Shown piece after piece: positions 29,572 through 41,020 of a stretch of 64,000 bases of DNA. The stretch is from Acipenser ruthenus. Its lineage: Eukaryota > Chordata > Actinopteri > Acipenseriformes > Acipenseridae. The notes under the pieces are model-generated. The model had not been told where the DNA came from, searched no databases, and saw only the letters and a program-made list of their open reading frames with translations. Within the stretch, counting starts at the first letter, position 1; each line of letters begins with the position of its first letter. The translations under genes and the position numbers were made by a program. The stretch covers positions 23,481,188 to 23,545,187 of the forward strand of contig NC_081198.1 in assembly GCF_902713425.1 (NCBI RefSeq), in the 5' to 3' direction.

Positions 29572-32500
29572 TTATTCCATCTTCACGTCCTGAAGTCCGG
29601 CGATCCTCCACTCCGCGCAGGCCTTGTCCTTCCCGAGGGTCCGGATGTCCAGAATTACAAAGTCCTTGATAAGAGTTTGTGCCCTTCTGGTCGTGGTGAT
29701 AGTGTCTAGCTCCTGCTTGTGATAGACACAGACGTTACGGCCTTCCCACAGGATCTGCTTGACAACATTGATGACACGCCAAACGCACTTAGCTGTGCTG
29801 GTAGTGATTCCTCCCGCAGGCCCATAGAGCACAGTCTCAGCGGTCATCTTGGCCGTGTCAGCAAACCTGTTTAGGAAGACAGAGACAGAGAGCCAGACAC
29901 TGCCAGCCACATCACACTCCCAGAAGATATGGGCTGGTGTTTCTCTCTTGCGGCACTTTGCATAGGGGCATGTTTCTACTTGGGCTAGTCCCCTCCTGAA
30001 CATGAACGCTCGAGTGGGGAGTGCACTGTGGACGGTGTTCCATGCTATATCCTTCTGGACATTACTGAGGCAGCTGTGAGACACATTCTCCCAGATTTTT
30101 TGGCTTTGGGTGAGGGAGAAAGTAGCTACTTTTTCAATTTCCTGGGAACCGGCAAGATATTTAGTTACAGCCTTGTATTCCCAGGAGGCCAATTTTGCTT
30201 TATCTAAGCCCAATTTATATATAGTGTCCCTTAAGGTTCTATAATACAATGGGGGGTCCCAGGAGTACGGCACGGTGTTATCAATAGTGCAGAGGCCCAA
30301 GGCCCTGAGACAGGTGGCAAAATAGAAACGATTCATGTAACATACCTTCCTGTCCAGGGCCTGGATGTTCTTGATAGTTTGCGTGAGCCCCTGCACTCGG
30401 GTGAGCTGCACAACGTCCGGGACCCCCTTACCTCCCTTCTTGTCGGCTTTACTCAGAGTGGCTCGCTTTACCCTCTCCATCTTGCTGCCCCAGATAAAGC
30501 GGTGGATAATGCGGTCCACCACTTTTTTGGTGGTCCTGTCTGGGGGAAAGATTTTTCCTACATAAGAGAGGATGGGGAACAGTATAGACTTGGTTATTAA
30601 TACTCTACCCGTCATTGTTAAGGATCTTGTGCTCCATCCGCCAATCTTTTTACGGACCTGGTTAATGGCCGCCGTCCAGCTCTGGGCCCCCGAGCTATTG
30701 TTCTCGAAAATGAGGCCCAGAATCTTGATTTTGTCCTTTTTGACAGGGTACATGTCCGACAGTTCCCTATCTACCTGCCAATTTTTAGACACGTAGACTT
30801 CGCTCTTGGACTTATTAATCACTGCCCCGGTCGCCGTGCAGTACTTCTCAAGGATATTACTAATCCGAGGTACCGACGATGTGTTGGTGCAAATGAGTGA
30901 CACATCGTCCATATATGCTGTTGTTTTGACCTGGACCCCGTTGGATCCAGGCAGCTGGAAACCAGTTATATTGGTATCCCTACGAATTGCCTGCAGGAGG
31001 GGTTCAATGCACACGACATATAGCAGTGGGGATAGTGGGCAACCCTGTCTGACCCCTGACTGGATAGATATTTTACCAGTCAGGTGCCTGTTCACCAAGA
31101 CTCGGGTACTAATGTTTGTATAGATGGTTTTAACCCACTCCCTAAGTCCAGGAGCGAATTTCATCTGGTCCATCACTTTGTACATATATTCATGGCTTAC
31201 CCTATCGAACGCCTTCTCCTGGTCAAGGTTGAACAGGCAGAGGGGATGGTTCCGTTCTCTAGAATAAGCCAGAATGTCCCTTGTTAACATTAAAATATCC
31301 GTGATGGACCTCCCTGGGACGCCACAAGCCTGGTCGGGGCCAATGACCAAAGGGAGGTGTACTTGTAGCCGGAGCATCAGAGCTTTGGCTAGTATCTTGT
31401 AATCCACGCAAAGGAGGCTGATTGGGCGCCAATTCCGTAGATCTTTAACTTCCCCTTTCTTATGAAGGAGAGTAATTACACTCTCCCGCATAGAAGGGCC
31501 CAACCGCTTCTCCCTGTAGACCGCTCTGTAGACCTCCGCTAAATGGACTTTTAGCGTGTCCCAAAAAAGATGGTAATACTCACCCGGGATGCCATCTGGA
31601 CCTGGCGTCTTACCGGTGTTCATGGTCTTAACCGCCTGGGTGAGCTCCTCCAGCGTGAGTTCTGGGTCCTTCTCCTCCTCCTCGTCGTCCCGCACTGAGT
31701 CAGGCTCCAACTGGCTCAGGAACCACTCTATCAGGGTGTCATCTGTAGCTTTGATGTTATACAGGTCCCTATAGAAGTTCTCTACCACTTTTTTCACTCC
31801 CTCACTATCCTCTACTATCCTCCCCCTGCTGTCGAGCATGGAGGACATCAAGTGCCGCTTCTCCCTCGTTTTCTGGAAGAAGAAGCGAGTACACTTTTCG
31901 TCTTCCTCCATTTTTTGCACTTTTGCATTGTGCATGACCTTTCGTTGTTCCTCCCTACAAAGCACTGAAAGATCTAGCTTGGTCTGGGCTATCTCGTCGC
32001 TTACAGGGAACCCCCGAAGCTGAAGCAGGCTCAGACGCTGGAGGGCAGCATTCAGGTGTTTATATTTGGCCCTCCTTTCTTTTGCTTTCCTCTTGCCTGC
32101 TGCTATGAAATAACCCTTAGTTCTCATTTTGACCATCTCCCACCACTCTATAGGGGAGTTGAATAGGTCACGCAAAGTGGTCCACTCAACAAGCCTGCTC
32201 TTATAGGCTGCAGCTATGGAGGGGTCATCGAGTAAGGAAGTGTTTAATTTCCAAACCCCTGACCCCATCTGGGAGGTCTGAGGGACCTGCAATGTTACCT
32301 GCAGGAGCCTATGGTCAGAGAAGAAGACGGCCTGGGTGTCTACTGCCGTCTTCGTAAGGGAGCTGGTATGCAGGACGAGATCTATACGGGAGAAGGAGGT
32401 CCCAGATGAGCTCACCCAGGTAAAGGGAGGCACCAGGTCCTTACCTGCATCACACAGGGAGAAATCAAATATTACGGAGGACAAAACTCTACTAGAGCGG

Positions 32501-33015
32501 TCGTTGCGTGGCCTGCTCCGGTCTACGTCCCTCAGAGCACAATTGAAGTCACCTGACACGATGACGGGTACGTTCCCCAGCAGGAGTGGACGCAGCTGTG
32601 GAAAAAATTGAACTCTTTCGTTTTGGTTAGTGGGTGCGTAGACATTGACCAGTCTGAGGGGAGTGTTGTTGTATGTCACATCCACGCTCAGAATTCTACC
32701 AGGTTCTACCTCCCTGCTGCTGCGGGAGGTAATAAATGGGTTTTTAAACAGGATACCTACTCCGTCAGCTCTGGCTATGTTGGAGCCCGACCAGAAGGAG
32801 TCCCCCAGGGTCCAACTCTCCTTCAGGTCCCTATAATCAGGGCTCGACGAAATACCACACTCCTGCAGAAAGATGAGATCTGCTTTCAAGTTAGCTAGAT
32901 AGTTTAGTACATCAAATCTTTTTTGTGTCTCCCTGATGCTCCTGACATTAACAGACACACATATCAGGGCCATCAGGGTAGCTAACAAGAAAAGGAGTCG
33001 CTGCGTCCACCCCAT
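29572..33015 (-). CDS. LINE D ORF2: endonuclease/RT, open (1147 aa)
   Basis: Full-length and open, differing from LINE C ORF2 by very few residues (for example DDEEEE for DEEEEE in the acidic patch, and FVILDIR for FLILDIR near the C terminus). Endonuclease motifs, AYMDD and the C-terminal Cys/His cluster are all present. Without an intact ORF1 it would depend on another copy. Confidence 0.94.
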   Translation of the reverse strand: MGWTQRLLFLLATLMALICVSVNVRSIRETQKRFDVLNYLANLKADLIFLQECGISSSPDYRDLKESWTLGDSFWSGSNIARADGVGILFKNPFITSRSSREVEPGRILSVDVTYNNTPLRLVNVYAPTNQNERVQFFPQLRPLLLGNVPVIVSGDFNCALRDVDRSRPRNDRSSRVLSSVIFDFSLCDAGKDLVPPFTWVSSSGTSFSRIDLVLHTSSLTKTAVDTQAVFFSDHRLLQVTLQVPQTSQMGSGVWKLNTSLLDDPSIAAAYKSRLVEWTTLRDLFNSPIEWWEMVKMRTKGYFIAAGKRKAKERRAKYKHLNAALQRLSLLQLRGFPVSDEIAQTKLDLSVLCREEQRKVMHNAKVQKMEEDEKCTRFFFQKTREKRHLMSSMLDSRGRIVEDSEGVKKVVENFYRDLYNIKATDDTLIEWFLSQLEPDSVRDDEEEEKDPELTLEELTQAVKTMNTGKTPGPDGIPGEYYHLFWDTLKVHLAEVYRAVYREKRLGPSMRESVITLLHKKGEVKDLRNWRPISLLCVDYKILAKALMLRLQVHLPLVIGPDQACGVPGRSITDILMLTRDILAYSRERNHPLCLFNLDQEKAFDRVSHEYMYKVMDQMKFAPGLREWVKTIYTNISTRVLVNRHLTGKISIQSGVRQGCPLSPLLYVVCIEPLLQAIRRDTNITGFQLPGSNGVQVKTTAYMDDVSLICTNTSSVPRISNILEKYCTATGAVINKSKSEVYVSKNWQVDRELSDMYPVKKDKIKILGLIFENNSSGAQSWTAAINQVRKKIGGWSTRSLTMTGRVLITKSILFPILSYVGKIFPPDRTTKKVVDRIIHRFIWGSKMERVKRATLSKADKKGGKGVPDVVQLTRVQGLTQTIKNIQALDRKVCYMNRFYFATCLRALGLCTIDNTVPYSWDPPLYYRTLRDTIYKLGLDKAKLASWEYKAVTKYLAGSQEIEKVATFSLTQSQKIWENVSHSCLSNVQKDIAWNTVHSALPTRAFMFRRGLAQVETCPYAKCRKRETPAHIFWECDVAGSVWLSVSVFLNRFADTAKMTAETVLYGPAGGITTSTAKCVWRVINVVKQILWEGRNVCVYHKQELDTITTTRRAQTLIKDFVILDIRTLGKDKACAEWRIAGLQDVKME

Positions 33016-33020
33016 AGCGA

Positions 33021-33950
33021 CTATGATTGGGAGGTCGGGACACTCTTCCTACTCTTAGCTCTACGCTTGCTTCGAGGGGGCTTGGGCTTATTTGCAACTC
33101 CCATCACCCCTGAGAAGGTACTCACTGCTGCCTCGTCCAAGAAGGCACCGTCTTTATATGCACAGTACGTGGAGTTGTTGGGGCTATTCAACTCCCCACA
33201 AGGTAAGTCTGGTGGAACTTGCTCAGGGCCCCTCGGAACGTGTGGGTCAGCTTTGTCCTGGGGGGGGGTTATGACAGACAGCATTCTTTGGCTGTTACCG
33301 TCTGTTGAGTTGGAGCTGTTAGCAGACTTCTGGCTTACCGCGTCCAGGGGTATTCCCATGTCCTCCAGTGCTGTATCTAGGAGGACCTCTAGGGGGCCCC
33401 TGGTTTTGCCCATACAAGGGAGGGGGTGCTTTGAAGGGAGGCCCTTCGCTTGAAGAGGGTCATTGCTACCGAGGTACTGCTGGTCAGGGAAGGTGTTGAC
33501 CCCGACCTCTCCCTCGGTGCATTAGTGAACACCTCTTCTGCGAGGTGTGCTAGGGTTTGTGCCAACAACTGGGAAGGCTGGCTGGGGATGCCCTGGCTGG
33601 CTGCTACCTGCCCACTAGGCGGCAGTATAGCCGTCCCACTCGCCTCCGTCTCTGCCTGCGAGGGCAAGACTGGGGACTTTGTGTGGACATTAGCTGGTTT
33701 TGGATCTATGGGGGCCACCTGCAACTTGCTGTCTTTGATCCTGATCTTCTTTTTTTTCCCCCCCTCGTCTCTACCCTTTCTTTTCCCCACCCTCTGCTGG
33801 TTCTTCACTCCCTTCCCCTCCTTCTCACTCTCACTTTCACTGTCGCTTTCGCTTTCCTCCCCCACGGAATCAATCCTTATGGCGTCATAACGAGAGCCGA
33901 GGGGGAGTGCTGGCGCTGAGAGGGCCCTACTCAGGGGGGGGTCGCTGCTG
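33021..33950 (-). pseudogene. LINE D ORF1 remnant (C-terminal part, frameshifted)
   Basis: Only the tail of ORF1 is present, from the Ser/Pro/acidic region onward; the zinc knuckles are gone. A deletion of about 7 nt near 33429, compared with LINES C and E, shifts the frame before the final 130 residues. Reading from the upstream U2 promoter side, an open frame (34114-33389, 241 aa) runs by chance through U2 sequence into this tail. Confidence 0.9.
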
Positions 33951-33982
33951 GGTCCCCTGATAGGGGACGTATCAGATATTAA
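33951..33982. repeat. Target-site duplication of LINE D (5' side)
   Basis: Second copy of U2 nt 54-85. Confidence 0.8.
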
Positions 33983-34035
33983 ACTGATAAGAACAGATAC
34001 TACACTTGATCTTAGCCAAAAGGCCGAGAAGCGAT
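33951..34035 (-). pseudogene. U2 snRNA unit 15, 5' portion (nt 1-85)
   Basis: U2 up to the end of stem-loop IIb, normal at nt 28, joined to the truncated 5' end of LINE D. Confidence 0.92.
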
Positions 34036-34623
34036 GGCGACTTGGCCCTTGCCCGGGGCCCCCCAGCCCGGACGGCACAGGGGGATTCAAAGGTGGGTGC
34101 AAAATTTCAACCACAAGCAGACCCCAAAAAAACTGGCTGCTGCTTCCAGAGGGGAAATGTGCAATTTAAGCAGGAGAAAACAAAACAAAGCAAAAACACA
34201 CACATAACACCAAAAACAAAACATAAACTGGCGGAGTGCGTCTTACAAATAGTCATGCCAAGCTGCTATGCTGTGCAAGGTGCCTTGGGTAACTACAACT
34301 GTGCCTCGCTGGCTGGCTGGCTTGCTAAGAAGGTCCTGGCATAGGGACATGTTCCACCACACTTGTCTGGTTAGCTGCATGCTCCCAGGAAACAACCTGC
34401 TGCTGTCTACATCATCACCACATGTGAATAAAAGAAAGAAAGACAGCAAGAAAGAAAGAGAGAAAGAAAGAGAGAAAGAGAGAAAGAAAGAGAGAAAGAA
34501 AAAAAAAAAGAAGTAAAACGGCGGGAAAACTTGCATCAACACTGGCACTCTCCCTCCAGCAGGGGTAGACAAAATGCTCACAGGAGAGATCCAGATCTGA
34601 CTTTGACCAACGTTAGAGAAAGG

Positions 34624-34810
34624 TGTGCACCGTTCCCGGAGGTACTGCAATACCGGGCCGATGCGTGGAGTGGACGGAGCAAGCCCCTGTTCCATCTCCC
34701 GATTCCAAAAATCAATTTAATATATGGTCCCCTGATAGGGGACGTATCAGATATTAAACTGATAAGAACAGATACTACACTTCATCTTAGCCAAAAGGCC
34801 GAGAAGCGAT
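34624..34810 (-). ncRNA. RNU2: U2 snRNA, unit 16 (C28G)
   Basis: Uninterrupted, with C-to-G at nt 28 (plus strand CTTCATC for CTTGATC). Nt 28 pairs with U6 in U2/U6 helix Ia of the spliceosome core, so this copy may make an impaired U2. Confidence 0.93.
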
Positions 34811-35398
34811 GGCGACTTGGCCCTTGCCCGGGGCCCCCCAGCCCGGACGGCACAGGGGGATTCAAAGGTGGGTGCAAAATTTCAAGCACAAGCAGACCCC
34901 AAAAAAACGGGCTGCTGCTTCCAGAGGGGAAATGTGCAATTTAAGCAGGAGAAAACAAAACAAAGCAAAAACACACACATAACACCAAAAACAAAACATA
35001 AACTGGCGGAGTGCGTCTTACAAATAGTCATGCCAAGCTGCTATGCTGTGCAAGGTGCCTTGGGTAACTACAACTGTGCCTCGCTGGCTGGCTGGCTTGC
35101 TAAGAAGGTCCTGGCATAGGGACATGTTCCACCACACTTGTCTGGTTAGCTGCATGCTCCCAGGAAACAACCTGCTGCTGTCTACATCATCACCACATGT
35201 GAATAAAAGAAAGAAAGACAGCAAGAAAGAAAGAGAGAAAGAAAGAGAGAAAGAGAGAAAGAAAGAGAGAAAGAAAAAAAAAAAGAAGTAAAACGGCGGG
35301 AAAACTTGCATCAACACTGGCACTCTCCCTCCAGCAGGGGTAGACAAAATGCTCACAGGAGAGATCCAGATCTGACTTTGACCAACGTTAGAGAAAGG

Positions 35399-35585
35399 TG
35401 TGCACCGTTCCCGGAGGTACTGCAATACCGGGCCGATGCGTGGAGTGGACGGAGCAAGCCCCTGTTCCATCTCCCGATTCCAAAAATCAATTTAATATAT
35501 GGTCCCCTGATAGGGGACGTATCAGATATTAAACTGATAAGAACAGATACTACACTTCATCTTAGCCAAAAGGCCGAGAAGCGAT
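35399..35585 (-). ncRNA. RNU2: U2 snRNA, unit 17 (C28G)
   Basis: Same C28G change as unit 16; the rest matches the majority. Confidence 0.93.
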
Positions 35586-36183
35586 GGCGACTTGGCCCTT
35601 GCCCGGGGCCCCCCAGCCCGGACGGCACAGGGGGATTCAAAGGTGGGTGCAAAATTTCAAGCACAAGCAGACCCCAAAAAAACGGGCTGCTGCTTCCAGA
35701 GGGGAAATGTGCAATTTAAGCAGGAGAAAACAAAACAAAGCAAAAACACACACATAACACCAAAAACAAAACATAAACTGGCGGAGTGCGTCTTACAAAT
35801 AGTCATGCCAAGCTGCTATGCTGTGCAAGGTGCCTTGGGTAACTACAACTGTGCCTCGCTGGCTGGCTGGCTTGCTAAGAAGGTCCTGGCATAGGGACAT
35901 GTTCCACCACACTTGTCTGGTTAGCTGCATGCTCCCAGGAAACAACCTGCTGCTGTCTACATCATCACCACATGTGAATAAAAGAAAGAAAGACAGCAAG
36001 AAAGAAAGAGAGAAAGAAAGAGAGAAAGAGAGAAAGAAAGAGAGAAAGAAAGAAAGAAAGAAAAAAAAAGAAGTAAAACGGCGGGAAAACTTGCATCAAC
36101 ACTGGCACTCTCCCTCCAGCAGGGGTAGACAAAATGCTCACAGGAGAGATCCAGATCTGACTTTGACCAACGTTAGAGAAAGG

Positions 36184-36370
36184 TGTGCACCGTTCCCGGA
36201 GGTACTGCAATACCGGGCCGATGCGTGGAGTGGACGGAGCAAGCCCCTGTTCCATCTCCCGATTCCAAAAATCAATTTAATATATGGTCCCCTGATAGGG
36301 GACGTATCAGATATTAAACTGATAAGAACAGATACTACACTTGATCTTAGCCAAAAGGCCGAGAAGCGAT
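36184..36370 (-). ncRNA. RNU2: U2 snRNA, unit 18
   Basis: Normal nt 28 although its spacing matches the C28G units 21, 24 and 27, so the variant was gained or lost by exchange at this position. Confidence 0.95.
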
Positions 36371-36948
36371 GGCGACTTGGCCCTTGCCCGGGGCCCCCCA
36401 GCCCGGACGGCACAGGGGGATTCAAAGGTGGGTGCAAAATTTCAAGCACAAGCAGACCCCAAAAAAACGGGCTGCTGCTTCCAGAGGGGAAATGTGCAAT
36501 TTAAGCAGGAGAAAACAAAACAAAGCAAAAACACACACATAACACCAAAAACAAAACATAAACTGGCGGAGTGCGTCTTACAAATAGTCATGCCAAGCTG
36601 CTATGCTGTGCAAGGTGCCTTGGGTAACTACAACTGTGCCTCGCTGGCTGGCTGAAGGTCCTGGCATAGGGACATGTTCCACCACACTTGTCTGGTTAGC
36701 TGCATGCTCCCAGGAAACAACCTGCTGCTGTCTACATCATCACCACATGTGAATAAAAGAAAGAAAGACAGCAAGAAAGAAAGAGAGAAAGAAAGAGAGA
36801 AAGAGAGAAAGAAAGAGAGAAAGAAAAGAAAAAAGAAGTAAAACGGCGGGAAAACTTGCATCAACACTGGCACTCTCCCTCCAGCAGGGGTAGACAAAAT
36901 GCTCACAGGAGAGATCCAGATCTGACTTTGACCAACGTTAGAGAAAGG

Positions 36949-37135
36949 TGTGCACCGTTCCCGGAGGTACTGCAATACCGGGCCGATGCGTGGAGTGGAC
37001 GGAGCAAGCCCCTGTTCCATCTCCCGATTCCAAAAATCAATTTAATATATGGTCCCCTGATAGGGGACGTATCAGATATTAAACTGATAAGAACAGATAC
37101 TACACTTGATCTTAGCCAAAAGGCCGAGAAGCGAT
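36949..37135 (-). ncRNA. RNU2: U2 snRNA, unit 19
   Basis: Normal nt 28; opens the first 2325-bp block. Confidence 0.95.
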
Positions 37136-37723
37136 GGCGACTTGGCCCTTGCCCGGGGCCCCCCAGCCCGGACGGCACAGGGGGATTCAAAGGTGGGTGC
37201 AAAATTTCAAGCACAAGCAGACCCCAAAAAAACGGGCTGCTGCTTCCAGAGGGGAAATGTGCAATTTAAGCAGGAGAAAACAAAACAAAGCAAAAACACA
37301 CACATAACACCAAAAACAAAACATAAACTGGCGGAGTGCGTCTTACAAATAGTCATGCCAAGCTGCTATGCTGTGCAAGGTGCCTTGGGTAACTACAACT
37401 GTGCCTCGCTGGCTGGCTGGCTTGCTAAGAAGGTCCTGGCATAGGGACATGTTCCACCACACTTGTCTGGTTAGCTGCATGCTCCCAGGAAACAACCTGC
37501 TGCTGTCTACATCATCACCACATGTGAATAAAAGAAAGAAAGACAGCAAGAAAGAAAGAGAGAAAGAAAGAGAGAAAGAGAGAAAGAAAGAGAGAAAGAA
37601 AAAAAAAAAGAAGTAAAACGGCGGGAAAACTTGCATCAACACTGGCACTCTCCCTCCAGCAGGGGTAGACAAAATGCTCACAGGAGAGATCCAGATCTGA
37701 CTTTGACCAACGTTAGAGAAAGG

Positions 37724-37910
37724 TGTGCACCGTTCCCGGAGGTACTGCAATACCGGGCCGATGCGTGGAGTGGACGGAGCAAGCCCCTGTTCCATCTCCC
37801 GATTCCAAAAATCAATTTAATATATGGTCCCCTGATAGGGGACGTATCAGATATTAAACTGATAAGAACAGATACTACACTTCATCTTAGCCAAAAGGCC
37901 GAGAAGCGAT
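37724..37910 (-). ncRNA. RNU2: U2 snRNA, unit 20 (C28G)
   Basis: C28G copy, first triplet. Confidence 0.93.
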
Positions 37911-38508
37911 GGCGACTTGGCCCTTGCCCGGGGCCCCCCAGCCCGGACGGCACAGGGGGATTCAAAGGTGGGTGCAAAATTTCAAGCACAAGCAGACCCC
38001 AAAAAAACGGGCTGCTGCTTCCAGAGGGGAAATGTGCAATTTAAGCAGGAGAAAACAAAACAAAGCAAAAACACACACATAACACCAAAAACAAAACATA
38101 AACTGGCGGAGTGCGTCTTACAAATAGTCATGCCAAGCTGCTATGCTGTGCAAGGTGCCTTGGGTAACTACAACTGTGCCTCGCTGGCTGGCTGGCTTGC
38201 TAAGAAGGTCCTGGCATAGGGACATGTTCCACCACACTTGTCTGGTTAGCTGCATGCTCCCAGGAAACAACCTGCTGCTGTCTACATCATCACCACATGT
38301 GAATAAAAGAAAGAAAGACAGCAAGAAAGAAAGAGAGAAAGAAAGAGAGAAAGAGAGAAAGAAAGAGAGAAAGAAAGAAAGAAAGAAAAAAAAAGAAGTA
38401 AAACGGCGGGAAAACTTGCATCAACACTGGCACTCTCCCTCCAGCAGGGGTAGACAAAATGCTCACAGGAGAGATCCAGATCTGACTTTGACCAACGTTA
38501 GAGAAAGG

Positions 38509-38695
38509 TGTGCACCGTTCCCGGAGGTACTGCAATACCGGGCCGATGCGTGGAGTGGACGGAGCAAGCCCCTGTTCCATCTCCCGATTCCAAAAATCAA
38601 TTTAATATATGGTCCCCTGATAGGGGACGTATCAGATATTAAACTGATAAGAACAGATACTACACTTCATCTTAGCCAAAAGGCCGAGAAGCGAT
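38509..38695 (-). ncRNA. RNU2: U2 snRNA, unit 21 (C28G)
   Basis: C28G copy; upstream spacer has the short GGCT-region deletion near 38978. Confidence 0.93.
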
Positions 38696-39273
38696 GGCGA
38701 CTTGGCCCTTGCCCGGGGCCCCCCAGCCCGGACGGCACAGGGGGATTCAAAGGTGGGTGCAAAATTTCAAGCACAAGCAGACCCCAAAAAAACGGGCTGC
38801 TGCTTCCAGAGGGGAAATGTGCAATTTAAGCAGGAGAAAACAAAACAAAGCAAAAACACACACATAACACCAAAAACAAAACATAAACTGGCGGAGTGCG
38901 TCTTACAAATAGTCATGCCAAGCTGCTATGCTGTGCAAGGTGCCTTGGGTAACTACAACTGTGCCTCGCTGGCTGGCTGAAGGTCCTGGCATAGGGACAT
39001 GTTCCACCACACTTGTCTGGTTAGCTGCATGCTCCCAGGAAACAACCTGCTGCTGTCTACATCATCACCACATGTGAATAAAAGAAAGAAAGACAGCAAG
39101 AAAGAAAGAGAGAAAGAAAGAGAGAAAGAGAGAAAGAAAGAGAGAAAGAAAAGAAAAAAGAAGTAAAACGGCGGGAAAACTTGCATCAACACTGGCACTC
39201 TCCCTCCAGCAGGGGTAGACAAAATGCTCACAGGAGAGATCCAGATCTGACTTTGACCAACGTTAGAGAAAGG

Positions 39274-39460
39274 TGTGCACCGTTCCCGGAGGTACTGCAA
39301 TACCGGGCCGATGCGTGGAGTGGACGGAGCAAGCCCCTGTTCCATCTCCCGATTCCAAAAATCAATTTAATATATGGTCCCCTGATAGGGGACGTATCAG
39401 ATATTAAACTGATAAGAACAGATACTACACTTGATCTTAGCCAAAAGGCCGAGAAGCGAT
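39274..39460 (-). ncRNA. RNU2: U2 snRNA, unit 22
   Basis: Normal nt 28; counterpart of unit 19. Confidence 0.95.
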
Positions 39461-40048
39461 GGCGACTTGGCCCTTGCCCGGGGCCCCCCAGCCCGGACGG
39501 CACAGGGGGATTCAAAGGTGGGTGCAAAATTTCAAGCACAAGCAGACCCCAAAAAAACGGGCTGCTGCTTCCAGAGGGGAAATGTGCAATTTAAGCAGGA
39601 GAAAACAAAACAAAGCAAAAACACACACATAACACCAAAAACAAAACATAAACTGGCGGAGTGCGTCTTACAAATAGTCATGCCAAGCTGCTATGCTGTG
39701 CAAGGTGCCTTGGGTAACTACAACTGTGCCTCGCTGGCTGGCTGGCTTGCTAAGAAGGTCCTGGCATAGGGACATGTTCCACCACACTTGTCTGGTTAGC
39801 TGCATGCTCCCAGGAAACAACCTGCTGCTGTCTACATCATCACCACATGTGAATAAAAGAAAGAAAGACAGCAAGAAAGAAAGAGAGAAAGAAAGAGAGA
39901 AAGAGAGAAAGAAAGAGAGAAAGAAAAAAAAAAAGAAGTAAAACGGCGGGAAAACTTGCATCAACACTGGCACTCTCCCTCCAGCAGGGGTAGACAAAAT
40001 GCTCACAGGAGAGATCCAGATCTGACTTTGACCAACGTTAGAGAAAGG

Positions 40049-40235
40049 TGTGCACCGTTCCCGGAGGTACTGCAATACCGGGCCGATGCGTGGAGTGGAC
40101 GGAGCAAGCCCCTGTTCCATCTCCCGATTCCAAAAATCAATTTAATATATGGTCCCCTGATAGGGGACGTATCAGATATTAAACTGATAAGAACAGATAC
40201 TACACTTCATCTTAGCCAAAAGGCCGAGAAGCGAT
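40049..40235 (-). ncRNA. RNU2: U2 snRNA, unit 23 (C28G)
   Basis: Counterpart of unit 20. Confidence 0.93.
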
Positions 40236-40833
40236 GGCGACTTGGCCCTTGCCCGGGGCCCCCCAGCCCGGACGGCACAGGGGGATTCAAAGGTGGGTGC
40301 AAAATTTCAAGCACAAGCAGACCCCAAAAAAACGGGCTGCTGCTTCCAGAGGGGAAATGTGCAATTTAAGCAGGAGAAAACAAAACAAAGCAAAAACACA
40401 CACATAACACCAAAAACAAAACATAAACTGGCGGAGTGCGTCTTACAAATAGTCATGCCAAGCTGCTATGCTGTGCAAGGTGCCTTGGGTAACTACAACT
40501 GTGCCTCGCTGGCTGGCTGGCTTGCTAAGAAGGTCCTGGCATAGGGACATGTTCCACCACACTTGTCTGGTTAGCTGCATGCTCCCAGGAAACAACCTGC
40601 TGCTGTCTACATCATCACCACATGTGAATAAAAGAAAGAAAGACAGCAAGAAAGAAAGAGAGAAAGAAAGAGAGAAAGAGAGAAAGAAAGAGAGAAAGAA
40701 AGAAAGAAAGAAAAAAAAAGAAGTAAAACGGCGGGAAAACTTGCATCAACACTGGCACTCTCCCTCCAGCAGGGGTAGACAAAATGCTCACAGGAGAGAT
40801 CCAGATCTGACTTTGACCAACGTTAGAGAAAGG

Positions 40834-41020
40834 TGTGCACCGTTCCCGGAGGTACTGCAATACCGGGCCGATGCGTGGAGTGGACGGAGCAAGCCCCTGT
40901 TCCATCTCCCGATTCCAAAAATCAATTTAATATATGGTCCCCTGATAGGGGACGTATCAGATATTAAACTGATAAGAACAGATACTACACTTCATCTTAG
41001 CCAAAAGGCCGAGAAGCGAT
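40834..41020 (-). ncRNA. RNU2: U2 snRNA, unit 24 (C28G)
   Basis: Counterpart of unit 21. Confidence 0.93.

Larger units (their letters stand above)
28919..33950 (-). mobile_element. LINE D: 5'-truncated copy of the LINE C family
   Basis: About 5.0 kb with the complete 3' UTR and ORF2 and only the C-terminal part of ORF1. Nearly identical to LINE C in shared sequence. The 3' junction is at the same base as C; the 5' end is cut within ORF1, at a GGTCC microhomology with U2. A long target duplication of about 32 bp (against 8 bp for C) shows that second-strand cleavage varied. Confidence 0.92.

Noticed and set aside
7425-33950. Assignment to Utopia, another U2-targeting LINE lineage
   Set aside because: Utopia uses a restriction-like endonuclease; these ORF2s have an N-terminal AP-type endonuclease (GDFN and SDH motifs), fitting Tx1-clade elements.
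33389-34114. 241-aa open frame joining U2-promoter-side sequence to the LINE D ORF1 tail
   Set aside because: It runs in chance frame through U2 RNA sequence and a frameshifted LINE remnant; it is noted only as a junction curiosity.
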